Below are positions 1 to 11,064 of a stretch of 64,000 nucleotides of DNA, one piece after another. Each line of letters starts with the position of its first letter. The stretch's first letter is position 1. The notes under the pieces are model-generated. The model saw only the letters and a list, made by a program, of their open reading frames with translations. It was not told where the DNA came from and did not search any database. A program made the position numbers and the translations under genes. Source of the stretch: Castanea sativa (lineage: Eukaryota; Streptophyta; Magnoliopsida; Fagales; Fagaceae); NCBI RefSeq assembly GCF_040712315.1, contig NC_134018.1, positions 5,570,001 through 5,634,000 on the forward strand, read 5' to 3'.

Positions 1-538
1 TACTAAATAATGGTTAGTATGACCATATGATTTGTTTTACTCCTATATCTTTTGTTCATTCAGTTCTTTCATGGTTAGAATGATTTCATTGTAATCCTAT
101 GGTCTGATATAAAGGAAAGCGTGAAAGGGCTGGATACTAAAGGATTCCTTGAATTCAAAATAAAGACTCTGGAATCCACCAAAAGAGAGATAATAAACAA
201 ACTAAACTTTTACAGATAACAGACTTATTTAAACGCTTCCTAAAACTCATTTTCCTAGTAAAAATATTTCTAAACAAATTCTAAATGATGCACTCCATGA
301 TAGGACTCTAATTTGACTAGAAAAACATTAAAATTACCTAGAATGAAGGAAATAAAAGGCCCAAGCGTAGACGTTTGAAGATTACATAAAAACATCAAAA
401 AATTAACAAATGATAAAAATAGACTATATTTTGTCTAACACTAAATCTTCGTCCAACAAGATTAAAAAAATCATCATCTTTTGCTCAACTTGTAGCAGAG
501 TACACTGTGAGGGCAAATTCGAGTTTTGGAAAGTAAAG
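1..538 (+). pseudogene. Decayed 3' tail of an upstream ABCC gene, copy 1
   Basis: The first ~115 bases match the end of exon 9 and the start of intron 9 of gene A (compare 23137-23225): the ACTAAATAATGGTTAGT motif spans the exon end and 5' splice site. Bases 448-538 match the last exon, including the segment encoding [10 protein letters not shown] and a stop just after SSFG. The 116-447 interval has no counterpart in genes A or B and looks like inserted sequence of unknown type. The matching last-exon part has substitutions and small indels, so it is not functional. This shows a third ABCC copy whose body lies left of the window. Confidence 0.75.
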
Positions 539-600
539 TGGCTATGAATATTTGTGCCCTGTTTGACTCTAGCAAGTTGGTTGACAATGACGAAAATTCA

Positions 601-870
601 GTGGTTCTATGGTTATGCTACTAAATAATGGTTAGTTTGACTATATAATTATATCTTCTGTTGTTCTTTCATGGTTAATATGATTTCATTGTAATCCTGT
701 GGCTAAGCAGATTTCTCTCAATCCTGGTGCAGGGCTTATTGAGGAATATAAATTCTCCAACTAGATTGTTATCTTTTGCTCAACCTGTAGCAGAGCATAC
801 CATGATGTGAAATTCCAGTTTCAGGAAGTTGAGCAACTAAGCTTATTTGACTCTGGCAAGTCTATTGACA
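601..870 (+). pseudogene. Decayed 3' tail of an ABCC gene, copy 2
   Basis: A second degenerate copy of the same gene end follows directly. It has the exon 9 end/5' splice region (about 610-640), intron 9 ending in a GTGCAG acceptor near 730, and the last exon starting GGCTTATTGAGGAATAT. Frame-breaking indels occur in the segment equivalent to [10 protein letters not shown]. Copies 1 and 2 are partial duplicates of one gene end, linked by a short segment (GTTTGACTCT near 560) that recurs at about 847. After ~835 the sequence matches the 3' flank of genes A and B but lacks the Helitron found there. Confidence 0.72.
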
Positions 871-1375
871 ACGAGGAAAATTCAGTGGCTTTGTGATCTT
901 GTTTGGACTATGCTGAATGATATTGACGGGATTTTTGTTGATGTAACTGGTGGTTGCAGTGTGTTTTAGCCTTTTAGGCATATTGTAAGAACAAATGGTG
1001 TATACTTAGTAAATTTCAGATCATAATAGATATTGATGAGGCTCATGAAAGTAACTAAGTTGTAACTTTAGTGCTTGAAATGAAGCATATATGCTGGACT
1101 TGATTGATGGCATTTATTCTTCCAAAAAGTAATGACATTAAAACAAATGAATAACTGGCTTAAAAATTACATTTGTATATTCATAGCCTTTATGTTTAAA
1201 AAGGCTTTCGCTTAAATCTAGCTATACCAAAGTGGATTGAAATGTAACTCAACAAAGCATAGCAAAAATAAATGTTATGCTTAAGATTTTAAATACTAAA
1301 AGTTTGAGATTTATATATATTTTAAATAAATTTGGAATTAGATTAGTGATTTCAACCCAAATATGTTTTTTTCCA
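871..1375. other. Non-coding 3' flank, related to the flanks of genes A and B
   Basis: Bases ~895-1215 align by eye with 24440-24700 and 57550-57810 (shared strings such as GGACTATGCTGAA, ATGCTGGACTTGATT and TTTAAAAAGGCTTT). No coding potential is seen. The remainder to 1375 is AT-rich with no recognisable feature. Confidence 0.6.
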
Positions 1376-1945
1376 TTATGTAGGTGCACAAAAATAAATC
1401 AAAGTGTACTAAAATGAACTGAAGTGATCTGAATTGGACCAGATCGAATAAAGTGGACCAAATGGACAGATAAGACTAAATGGACCGAAGTGGATGTAAT
1501 GGACTGAATGAGACTAAATTGGACAGTATAAGACCAGTGTGGATTGAATAGGATTGAAGTGGACAGAATAGAACCAAAGCAGACAAATTGGACCGAATAG
1601 GACTAAAGTGGACTGAATGACTTGGATAGAACTGAAGTAGATCAAAGTGGATAGAATGAAACGAATAGGACCAATGTGGACTAAAGAGGACCAAATGAAT
1701 CAAAGTAGACAGAATGGACCGAATAAGACCAAAGTGCACAGAATAGGACTAATGTGGACAAAATAGAGCCAATGTGGACTGCAGTGGACTAAATATAACC
1801 AAATGGATCAAATTAGACCAAATATAACTTCAATGGACAGAATACACTAAATAGGACCGGATATGACTAAATTGGACCGGATATGACTAAATTGGACCGA
1901 AGAGGACATCATAGACCATATAAAACTAATGTGGACTGAATAAGA
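1376..1945. repeat. Degenerate minisatellite, GGACYGAATA/AGTGGAC units
   Basis: Dozens of imperfect tandem copies of a roughly 10-base half unit (variants of GTGGACTGAA and TAGGACCAAA, joined into ~20-base units). The composition is purine-biased on the + strand. Its reverse complement gives a spurious repetitive reading frame (1476-1739) of Ser/His/Leu-rich peptide that is a by-product of the repeat and is not a gene. Confidence 0.85.
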
Positions 1946-2154
1946 CTTTTGAACATTTATCTTTTTTATTGCATTTTTAGGGCTCATAATTCTAATTTTT
2001 AATGTCTATTTTAGTATTTTCTTTGTATTTTTTAACTCAAAACTAAAGAGTTTAGCACAAATATAATAAAATTTCATAATTTTCAACCAAAAAAATTAAG
2101 AAACAAAATGAATTTTTGAGCTAAATTTGAAATAAAAACCTACAAAAAGAATCA
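1946..2154. other. AT-rich spacer inside the minisatellite
   Basis: About 210 bases of AT-rich sequence without repeat units interrupt the minisatellite. No coding or structural feature is seen. Confidence 0.5.
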
Positions 2155-2275
2155 ATTTAAGGCCCAATTAGTCTAAAGATGGACTGAAATTGACCAAGTG
2201 GATCGAATTGAACCGAGTGGACAAAATTGGACCATTGAAACTGAAGTAGACCTAATTGGAACGAATAGAAATTGT
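2155..2275. repeat. Second block of the GGACYGAA minisatellite
   Basis: The same unit type as 1376-1945 resumes (GGACTGAAATT, GTGGATCGAATT, GTGGACAAAATT). The spacer between the blocks is therefore an insertion or a fully decayed stretch. Confidence 0.75.
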
Positions 2276-2370
2276 TTAATTTCTAAAGGGAACATATTAT
2301 CTTCAAAAAAATTTAGAGAATAAATTATACATTATATCACAATAAAAAATAATTTAGGGTCTAAGACTAG

Positions 2371-3226
2371 TCAATATATATAAGCAGAGCCCTCATGTGA
2401 AAAAGTACGAAGTTTTGCCAAGTGACGCATTCTATACAAAGAGAATTGAAATATTCAAGTGCCACATCAGAGATAAAAACAAATTAAATATTGACTTTTT
2501 GTTTCATTTATTTCAATGTTTCAAGACTTTTCTAATTAACAAATAAATATTCTTTGTATCATTTGGTTCAATGTTTCAAGACCTTTTGTTCCTCACACAT
2601 ACACACAAATACTCTTTGCATTTTAATTTACCATGTTCACCTCTTGTATTTCTATTCCTTTAGATATCTACCTATGACCCTTCATGTCATCCCAAGTCAA
2701 ATACTCACAGACCAAAAACGATATTATTTACCTTTAATCTTTCGACGACATTTACGTAGCTCTAACATTGTTGTCTCATTTAATCCTAATCCATATGAGT
2801 TGGTTACAACCAAGGAATGAAAGTTTGCATTTTATATTGAATATCAACGACAATTACAATTTTGATGTAAAGGTTGAACATTGTGGATTCGTAAGTTTTG
2901 TATATGATATGATTAATTGTGAGTTTTTAAGATATATATTTTGTTTTAGAATTAAGGAGAAAGAGAAAGATTCGTTCTATATCCACCTTTATTCTTTAAT
3001 ATTGCTCTAAAGTTTTTTTTTTTTTTTTTTTTCTTCTTCTCATTACTTCAATTGAATAATTATAATGGATCTCTGTGTACAATTTGTAATTGTTGCTTTT
3101 TATGATGTACTCATTTCTAATAAAGTTTTATAACAATTAAGTTATAATACATATACAATATTTTCTAAAACCATCTTACATAAAACATTACAACATTGTC
3201 TGTACATCGCACGGGTAATTTACTAG
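2371..3226 (+). mobile_element. Non-autonomous Helitron-like element
   Basis: The 5' end reads TCAATATATATAAGCAGAGC, the TC...AAGNAGAG style common at plant Helitron 5' ends. The 3' end reads ATCGCACGGGTAATTTACTAG followed by T, which fits the CTRR end and A/T insertion rule. The terminal hairpin is weak, with the left arm apparently decayed. A diverged second copy lies at 42040-42875. No Rep/helicase coding sequence is present. The base before the 5' TC is G instead of the expected A, so the exact left boundary is uncertain. Confidence 0.6.
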
Positions 3227-3364
3227 TTAATAATAATTGTGAAATGATAAAATTGTGTTTTTGAAAACAAAATTTTACGAGCTAACTGAAATGGTGTTTT
3301 AAATAACACGGTTTCGACCGAACCGTATGTGTAATTATCAAATATCAATGCTATTTACCAGTTT
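3227..3364. other. Spacer with no recognised feature
   Basis: AT-rich, non-coding; it contains a short imperfect inverted repeat around 3308-3327 (ACGGTTTCG / CGAACCGT). Confidence 0.4.
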
Positions 3365-3795
3365 TAGAGTTGGCCAAAGAAAAAGTCACGTGGGCGGTGT
3401 TCATGGGCATAGTTTTACACTGAAAAGGACGGCATCCGACAGTCTATAGTCCCCGGTTATGTCCAGCACAGCGATACAAATGAAAAGGTTTGAGTCTTTT
3501 CCGGAATTCCAGGTTGATTTTTCTGTCTTTGCGTTTGTTTTTCTCTTTCTTTTTATATCTCAAAAAAAAAAATTCCTTAAAAAAAGAAAAGCTGTTATTT
3601 TTGTCCTCCTCATTTTTGCCATTTCCTAAGCTTCTTTATCAGAACACACTCACACATGCATTTGAGTCACTGTCCAACAACGTAGTCACCACTTTTTTAC
3701 GATGAAAGCCGGCTTTATTTTCACTCTATGTCTCAGACTCTCACATTTTGGACTATAGTTCTATAAATATGATGAAATCTTTAAGTGTGCAAGAA
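3365..3795 (+). pseudogene. Decayed ABCC promoter region without its gene
   Basis: This aligns by eye with the gene A upstream region: 3365-3545 resembles 15600-15765 (shared AAAGT...GGGCAT, GGAAcTTC/GGAATTCC, TTTTTCYGTC), and 3700-3790 resembles 16695-16743 joined directly to 17316-17350. It includes TCTCAGACTCTCACATTTTGGACTA and a TATA-like CTATAAATAT at 3761-3770. No ABCC coding sequence follows. The match shows what the promoter looked like before a ~580-bp insertion now present in units A and B. Unit A of the tandem duplication becomes recognisable in unit B from about 3722 onwards. Confidence 0.6.
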
Positions 3796-4088
3796 TGCAT
3801 ATATATGTTTAAGGCTATACTTTCAAATGGTAAGTCACTTAGTCCATGAAGTAAAGTTAGATGGTGAAAAGATTACTACCAATCTACCATCATCAAAATT
3901 GAACTATAGGATTATAAAAAAATGATTCGGGAAAAAAAGAAGAAGAAAAATGTTTAGTGAAAGCATGCACATCATATCAGATCTATCAATCTTATAGAAA
4001 AACCAAAAATAATTGTAGATAACAAACAAAATAAATCATGAAACGTTTTAAAAATTTCAAGAATATTTTAGTAATAAAGTTTTAGTTG
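3796..4088. other. Unit A intergenic DNA, matched by 47405-47705
   Basis: Nearly identical to unit B. It ends in the 5-base target site AGTTG (4084-4088) used by the gypsy element. No coding potential is seen. Confidence 0.7.
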
Positions 4089-4677
4089 TGATGAGGGATG
4101 AAGACACTCAGACCGTCCCTGGATGGTCATCACACCGGCAGCCGTCCAGGAGTTAGCATCAAGACGAGGCTAACGCGCAAGGCCGTCCTTGGACGAAAAC
4201 AAAGCTACATCTCTCGTCCATGGGATGCGCACAGCCCCGTCCTGAAGGGACTCATCCACATGAAGACCCTTGGACGAGGCTTTTACACTTTAGAATTACT
4301 AAGTACATTTTACCACTCCGTAATTCACGCATAACTTCAGGCGATCGTTGTATGAGAGAATATAACTCCTAAACGGTTGTAGGAGTTATCCATGAACCCC
4401 CAACCTCCTCAAATTCAGGAGAGGTTATAATTCCAATAACTGCTCCTAGGACATTATATAAACACCCGTTCAGACTAATGAAAGGTACGTTTTGATTGCT
4501 TCCAAAAAATTGGAAATCCAAAAATATAGAGAGAAAACTAACTTTGCCATCGGAGGGTTCTTGGTCGGCAACCCCAGTCACCTTTGATCGCTTTTCTTTC
4601 TTTTTCAGGCCATTGAGAGAGCAAGTGGTCCTTTCAAGTCCGAAGCATCCAGCCTACTGATTTTCTTCACATCATCA
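4089..4677 (+). repeat. 5' LTR of the Tat-type element
   Basis: Starts TGATGAGGGATGAAGACAC and ends CACATCATCA. It matches 13608-14196 over the full length. A promoter-like TATATAAACACC lies around 4454. The sequence is notable for many CGTCC/GGACG motifs. Confidence 0.95.
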
Positions 4678-4679
4678 GT

Positions 4680-4696
4680 TGGCGACGTCTGTGGGG
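4680..4696 (+). other. Primer binding site of the Tat-type element
   Basis: TGGCGACGTCTGTGGGG begins 2 bases after the LTR. It starts with TGG, as expected for pairing with a tRNA CCA end. The second gypsy element has the near-identical TGGCGCCGTCTGTGAG at 43817. I do not assign the tRNA. Confidence 0.75.
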
Positions 4697-4781
4697 AATA
4701 GAAACAAACACTATTCGCTGTTCTTTTCATTCGACTATGTTTTTGTTGTCAAAGATTAGCCTTTCCTAGACGAAATGCTGA

Positions 4782-6120
4782 ATGGTTCGAACAAGATCAA
4801 GGGCTACCAGCCCAGACCACCAAGAGAGTAGGGATGCATCTAGCAATCCCTTTCGTGATTGCAGGTCAGCGCCTGTCATGCAATCGCCTTCTATTCAACA
4901 TATACAATCCATGACTGCCGCTATGGCAGAACTGACCCGTCAGAATCAGGAGTTGAATAGGGAGATCAACCTTAGGAGGCAGCGCTAGGAAGGGCACACA
5001 AAGAGACGAGCCTAGAGTCAGGAAGGCGGAGGAGAAAATGTCGAGTCCGAAATTAGACAAGGGGTACCGCTTCAAGAAAAGTGCCACACTTGGAAAGAGA
5101 AATGGACCAGATGAGGAAAGCCATGGAAGAGATTAGCGAGAACATGAGGCGGGCGAACCCAGTGGATGATATGGTTCACCGAATAGACTCCCCTTTCACA
5201 GCTTCCATCAACAGTCATCTCCTACCTCCAAAATTCAAAATACCTTCCTTGGATTCGTATGATGGAAATCACGACCCGTGTGACCACATTGCTACTTTCA
5301 AGACAACCATGCACCTTCAAGGGGTTTCGGACGAGATTATGTGTAGAGCTTTCCCCACCACACTTAAGGGACCAGCGCGGGTGTGGTTCAGTAAAATACC
5401 CCCAAACTCGGTGGGATCGTTTGAAGAGTTGAGTAAGTTGTTTGTCAATAATTTCATTGGAGGACAGCGCCACAAGCGTTCCTCTTCTAGTCTACTGACT
5501 ATAGAGCAAGGAAAAAATGAGAGTTTGCGATCCTTTATTACCCGGTTTAATAGGGAAGCCTTGACGGTGGACAAAATGGATGACAAGCTGTTGCTGGCCG
5601 CCTTCCATAACGGGGTCAATTCTGACTTGTTCATTCATAAGCTCTACGAGCAGGAACCACAGACTATGGCCGAGCTCGTCCATTCGGCCCAGAATTTCAT
5701 GAATGCTGAGGACGCTATCATAGCCAAGAAAAGAAAAAGGGCAGAGCGCTCAAAAGCAAGCTACCATCGTTACTCAGATCAGGGACCTCGTCCTAAGAAA
5801 GCTCGGGTAGACGAAAGAAAGACAAGGATGGGAAGAGGGCAAGTTCCTCCGCGAGGAATCAGCAATACACGCCCTTGACCATGCCACTAGAGCAGGTTCT
5901 TATGCAGATCAAGGATGATACGTCCTTGAAGTGGCTGGATAAGATGAAAGGAGACCCTAACAAGCGCAATAGAAGCAAGTACTGCCGCTTTCACAGAGAT
6001 CACGGGCATGACACGGACGAGTGCTTTGACTTGAAGTAGCAGATAGAGAATCTCATTAGACAAGGAAAGCTAAAAAACTTCCTTGGACGAGGCCAAAGAG
6101 ATGAGAAACTGAAAGCTAAG
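4782..6120 (+). pseudogene. gag of the Tat-type element, broken
   Basis: The gag reading starts at ATG 4782 (MVRTRSRATSP). It breaks with stops at 4989 and ~5022, shifts frame near 5075, and runs open from 5081 to ~5870 through the retrotransposon gag core (residues such as CDHIATFKTTMHLQG, RVWFSKIPP, SFITRFNREAL). A one-base shift near 5865 puts the C-terminal part in the pol frame, where a CCHC-like zinc knuckle is visible (CRFHRDHGHDTDEC). A TAG at 6037 interrupts LK-QIENL. The product would be the capsid/nucleocapsid protein that packages element RNA. It cannot be made intact. Confidence 0.88.
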
Positions 6121-9100
6121 GTGGAAGAGTCATCACGACCCCCACTAGGAGAAATAAGGGTAATTATAGGAGGGAACTCGACAGTGCAGTCATCCAAGTC
6201 GAGGAAGACATACTTGAAGTTGGTGCAGAACATCCAACTGTCTAGACGACTGCCTAGGACGAGGGAAGTAGACAAGCAGGCTGTTACATTCATGGACGAG
6301 GAAGCAGGACGACTTCACCACCCACATGATGACGCGATAGTCATCACTCTGTTCATTTCTAACTACATGACCAGGAGGGTGTTGATAGACAATGGCAGTT
6401 CTGCAAACATTCTTTACTACCCCGCCTTCCAGCAAATGAGGCTAGGACGAGATCAGCTTCGACCAGTGAATTCGCCATTGGTAGGATTCAGAGGAATGAA
6501 GGTGCAATCGGTGGGCACCATCACATTACCAATGGTCGTTGGAACACATCCACAGCTGATAGCCAAGGAGATAAATTTCCTTGTTGTTGATTGTGCATCG
6601 TCGTATAATGCAATTATTGGAAGACCAACTCTGAATAGCTGGAAGGCGGTAACCTCTACCTACCACTTGTCTGTCAAATTTCCTACCGAGCATGGAGTGG
6701 GCCAAGTACAAGGAGATCAATTGGCCGCCAGAGAATGCTATTTGACCATGCTGGCGATGGACGAACACATGCAGGCAATGAGTATAGATGGGAGAAGGAT
6801 CACAGCCAAACCCACTGAAGTGTTAGAAAACGTCCCCTTAGACGAAAACCAGCCTGAGAAGTTTACTAGAATTGGGGCAAGTATGGAAGAGGGGGCAAAG
6901 CAAGCTTTGGTTCGATTTTTGAAGAAAATCCTTGACGTCTTTGCATGGAGTCATCAAGACATGCCTGGCATTGATCCAAGTATTATTACTCATAGTCTGA
7001 ACGTGTGTCCTTATTCAAAACCAATGCGCCAGAAGAAAAGTGTTTTTGTTCCTGAGTGAGACAATGCCATCAAGGAAGAAGTACAGAAGTTGGTTGTCAC
7101 AGAGTTCATCCGAGAAGTTTATTATCCAGACTAGTTAGCGAACGTGGTCATGGTGAAGAAAGCTAATGGCAAGTGGCGAATGTGCGTGGACTTCACCGAC
7201 TTAAACAAAGCCTGCCCCAAGGATAGTTACCCCTTGCCACGCATCGACCAAATGGTGGACTCAACGGCAGGTCACAGAGTTCTTAGCTTTATGGACGCCT
7301 TCTCAAGTTACAACCAGATAAAGATGGATAAAGCGGATCAAGAAAAAACCTCATTTATTACAAGCCAAGGGTTGTATTGCTACAAAGTGATGCCCTTTGG
7401 ATTGAAAAACGCAGGGGCAACTTACCAGAGGCTGGTTAACCACATGTTCCATCCCCAAATCGGGCGAAATGTGGAGGTTTATGTAGACGACATGTTGGTG
7501 AAAAGCAAAGATGAGGACAATCATCTAAACGACCTTCAAGAGACCTTTGATACACTGCGGCGGTATAACATGAAATTGAATCCAACCAAGTGTGCTTTCG
7601 GAATTTCGTCGGGGAAATTTTTGGGGTTCATGGCTTTGCATAGAGGAATTGAAGCAAATCCGGACAAAATCCAGGCAATACTGAACATGGAGCCATCGAA
7701 AAATATCAAGGAAGTCCAGTCTCTTATCGGACGAGTCGCTGCCCTCAACAGGTTTGTGTCAAAAGCTACTGACAAATGTTTGTCATTCTTTAAAGTCCTC
7801 AGGAAGGCATTTGAATGGACGGACGAGTGTCAAAGGGCCTTCCAAGACTTGAAGACATATCTCATGACAGCGCCGCTGTTGAGTCCGTCTGTACCTAGAG
7901 AAGAGTTGTATTTGTATTTGGCAGTGTCCCCACACGCAGTAAACTCAACATTGGTCAGAGAAGAGGGGAAAGTCCAGAAACCGGTTTATTATACAAGCTG
8001 TACAATGAGAGGAGCAGAAGGACGATACCCGATGATGGAGAAGCTAGCCTTTGCATTAATCACGGCTTCTAGGAAGTTGAGGCATTATTTCCAAGCTCAC
8101 ATCATTAACGTCCTGACAGAACATCCTATAAAGAAAGCAATGAAAAAATTGGAAGCTACTAGACGGCTAATACAGTGGGCTGTCGAACTTAGCGAATTCG
8201 ATATCAGATACGTTCCAAGGAGTGCGATAAAGGCACAGGCATTAGCAGATTTCATCGCAGAGTTCACCCCCAGCCAGGATGAGCTGGACAAGGACGAAGG
8301 TGTTAAAAAATGGGTGATTAATGTTGATGGATCGTCCACATTGTATATAGGAGGAATTGGAGTTATACTGAAGTCCTCTAAGGGTGACAAGCTGGAGAAT
8401 GCGGCCCGTCTGCAGTATCAAACCACCAACAATGAGGCTGAGTACGAAGCTCTACTCAAAGGATTGGAATTGGCTAAGTCCTTAGGGGCGGAGTCGGTAA
8501 CAATTAGAGGAGATTCTCAGCTAGTCATTAACCAAGTAAATGGAATGTGTGATACTAAGGAAGATCGAATGAAGAAATACCTCAACAAAGTGAAACGACT
8601 TGCACGAAAATTTTCAGCTGTAAGTTTTGTTTAACTCCCTAGGGAGGAAAATATGGAAGCAGACGCCTTGGCAAAAGCAGCTTCGGCAGGAGTTACAGAC
8701 GAGTGCGACAACGTCCAGTATATGCCAAGCATAGACATCCCTGACATATAGCAGATAGGAGGAGGAGAAAATTGGATGAGTCCAATAGTGATTTATCTTA
8801 AAGATGGAAGGGTCCTAGAAGACAAAGATGAAGCAAGAAAGTTGAGGGTCAGGACAGCCAAGTACATTTTCATAAATGAAGTGCTATACAAGCGAGGTTT
8901 TTCCCAACCTTACTTAAGGTGCTTGGCTCCTGACGAGTCAAACTATATTTTGAGGGAAGTTCATGAAGGAGCATGTGGAAATCATTCGGGAACGAAATCG
9001 CTAGTCCATAAGATCGTCCGTGCCGGCTACTATTGGCCTACAATGCAGGCAGATGCTAAAGCCTATGTCAAGGTATGTGACCAGTGTCAGCGCCATAGCA

Positions 9101-10008
9101 ATGTACCTAGACAGCCGTCAGAGTACTAGACCCCAATGATGGCCCCATGGCCCTTTGCACAGTGGGGACTGGATATCCTAGGTCCCTTCCCCATGGGAAC
9201 TAGGCAAATGAAGTTTTTGGTGGTAGGAATCGATTACTTTACCAAGTAGGTAGAAGTCGAACCTCTTGCATCAATCACTCAGCAAAACGTGAAAAATTTT
9301 GTATGGAAGAATATTCTATGTAGGTTCGGAGTACCCAGGGTATTAGTATTGGATAACGGACGTCAATTCGACAACGCACCCTTCAAGGACTTTTGCGATC
9401 ATTTTGGGATCAAGAATCACTATTCCTCACCCTCCCATCCACAGGCAAATGGACAAGCAGAAGTAGCCAACCGATCTTTGCTAAAAATCATCAAGACTCG
9501 GCTTGAGGGGGCAAAAGGGATATGGCCAAACGAGGTACCAAGTGTTCTTTGGGCCTACAGGACGACCGTACAAACTCCGACAAGAGAGACCCCCTTTAAG
9601 CTAGCCTACGAAAGTGAAGCCGTTATACCGACAAAAGTTCATATGGCTAATCATTGAGTGATGAAGTATTAGGAAAAAGAGAATGAGGAACAACTTCGTC
9701 TTGACCTCGATCTTGTTGATGAGGTAAGAATGGAAGCGGAGCAAAGGACAGCAAGATACAAGAATCTTATAGCCAGGCAGCATGATGCCATGGTGAAACC
9801 CAGATGGTTCAGTGTGGGGGACCTTGTCCTCAGAAGAGTCTCCTTAGCAACTAGGAACCCAGCTCATGGAAAGTTGGGACCCAATTGGGAAGGACCCTAC
9901 AAGGTAATCAACTGCAAGAGGCTGGGGTCTTACTACCTGGAAGCTCTTGATGGGCAAAAGTTAAAGCATCCCTGGAACGTGGAGCACCTAAGGAGGTACT
10001 ATCAGTGA
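6121..10008 (+). pseudogene. pol of the Tat-type element (PR-RT-RH-aRH-INT), broken by stops
   Basis: One frame carries all pol domains. Aspartic protease: IDNGSSANILY near 6390. Reverse transcriptase from ~6960: KKANGKWRMCVDFTDLN near 7155 and the catalytic YVDDM at about 7480. The first RNase H is around 7900-8250. A second, archaeal-type RNase H follows at 8310-8690 (NVDGSS, NEAEYEAL, RGDSQLV, EADALA). Integrase spans 8776-9660, with the zinc-binding CDQC, core D in GLDILG, D in LDNGRQFD and E in GQAEVANR. A C-terminal domain ends at 10008. In-frame stops lie at 7057, 7132, 8632, 8749, 9127, 9247, 9655 and 9670. Almost all are one C-to-T or G-to-A step from a sensible codon. No frameshift was needed after 6121. 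Confidence 0.93.
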
Positions 10009-11064
10009 TAAGCAGGGACGAGGGAAGTTAGTGACGAAGTTACAACTGTGATCTCGCTTATATTTATTGTTGTTTTCTTACTACTGTTATAGTATGTATT
10101 AAGAATAAAAAGTGCATTAGTTCTTAAACTTTTGCACCATTTTACAGACCAGCTTATGAAAGACAAGGCTATGTATTTTCTAAACGTATTTTAATAAGGC
10201 ACTAGCTTATAAACATGTGTCATACTTGTGGACAATGTTCATATAATAATATAGTTTGGATTTCTAATGTATTTAATGCATAAATCTAATTTCCATAATA
10301 ATACCCACAGAATGGGCAAAAGCCTAAGACGAATAGAAATCTTCGGATGCAGAAATACTCGTCCAAGTTTTCCTTTAAATAGGGATAAAGCAAAGAGAAA
10401 AAAAAAAGTTAAGGCATACTCGTCCAAGCTTTCCTTTAAATAAAAGGCTTTCCTTTAAATAAGGATAAAACAAAGAGAAAAAAAAAAAAAGTTAAGGCAT
10501 ACTTGTCCAAGCTTTCCTTTAAATAAGGATAAAGCAAAAAGGCTTTCCTTTAAACAAGGATAAAGCAAAAAGAAAAATGCAAGGCCCACTCGTCTAGGAA
10601 AGAAGGCAGGCGCTAGGGCATAACATTCCAAAGACGAGCAGCTAGTCAAGACGCCTCAATGTCTTGCGGGAAGACGAGTAATAATTGCCTAAAGGATAAG
10701 CAAAAATAATGCAGTCATCATTATCGTCCTAAGTGGGTCGTTCATAAAGAAATCACATAGACGATCATTCAACACTTAGAACAATAGCATAAATGATAAA
10801 AATAATGTATAATCTCGTCCATGAAACAACGATAACAGACGAAAATAGATATTCATTAGAAATTAAAGAGGGTAGACGACCACCGTCCAAAAACCCTTAT
10901 AAAATACGCCTTAAAAGGCAATTGTCAATAAACTCGTCTAGAGCACTCTAGATGAGGTAATTGTACTTTAATAAATTTTAAGAAAGAAAAAGAAGAAAGG
11001 GTCCAAAAACAACGGACCAAAAGAAAAACAACATAAACAATAACACTAATTTTAAAATTTTCCA
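10009..11064. other. Element spacer with short tandem repeats
   Basis: Non-coding DNA between integrase and the antisense gene. At about 10360-10575 there are five imperfect copies of TTTCCTTTAAATAAGGATAAA with CGTCCAAG or AAAAGGC spacers. The rest is rich in CGTC/GACG motifs. No further gene is seen. Confidence 0.7.

Noticed and set aside
1476..1739. 87-codon minus-strand frame
   Set aside because: Its repetitive Ser/His/Leu peptide is the translation of the minisatellite.
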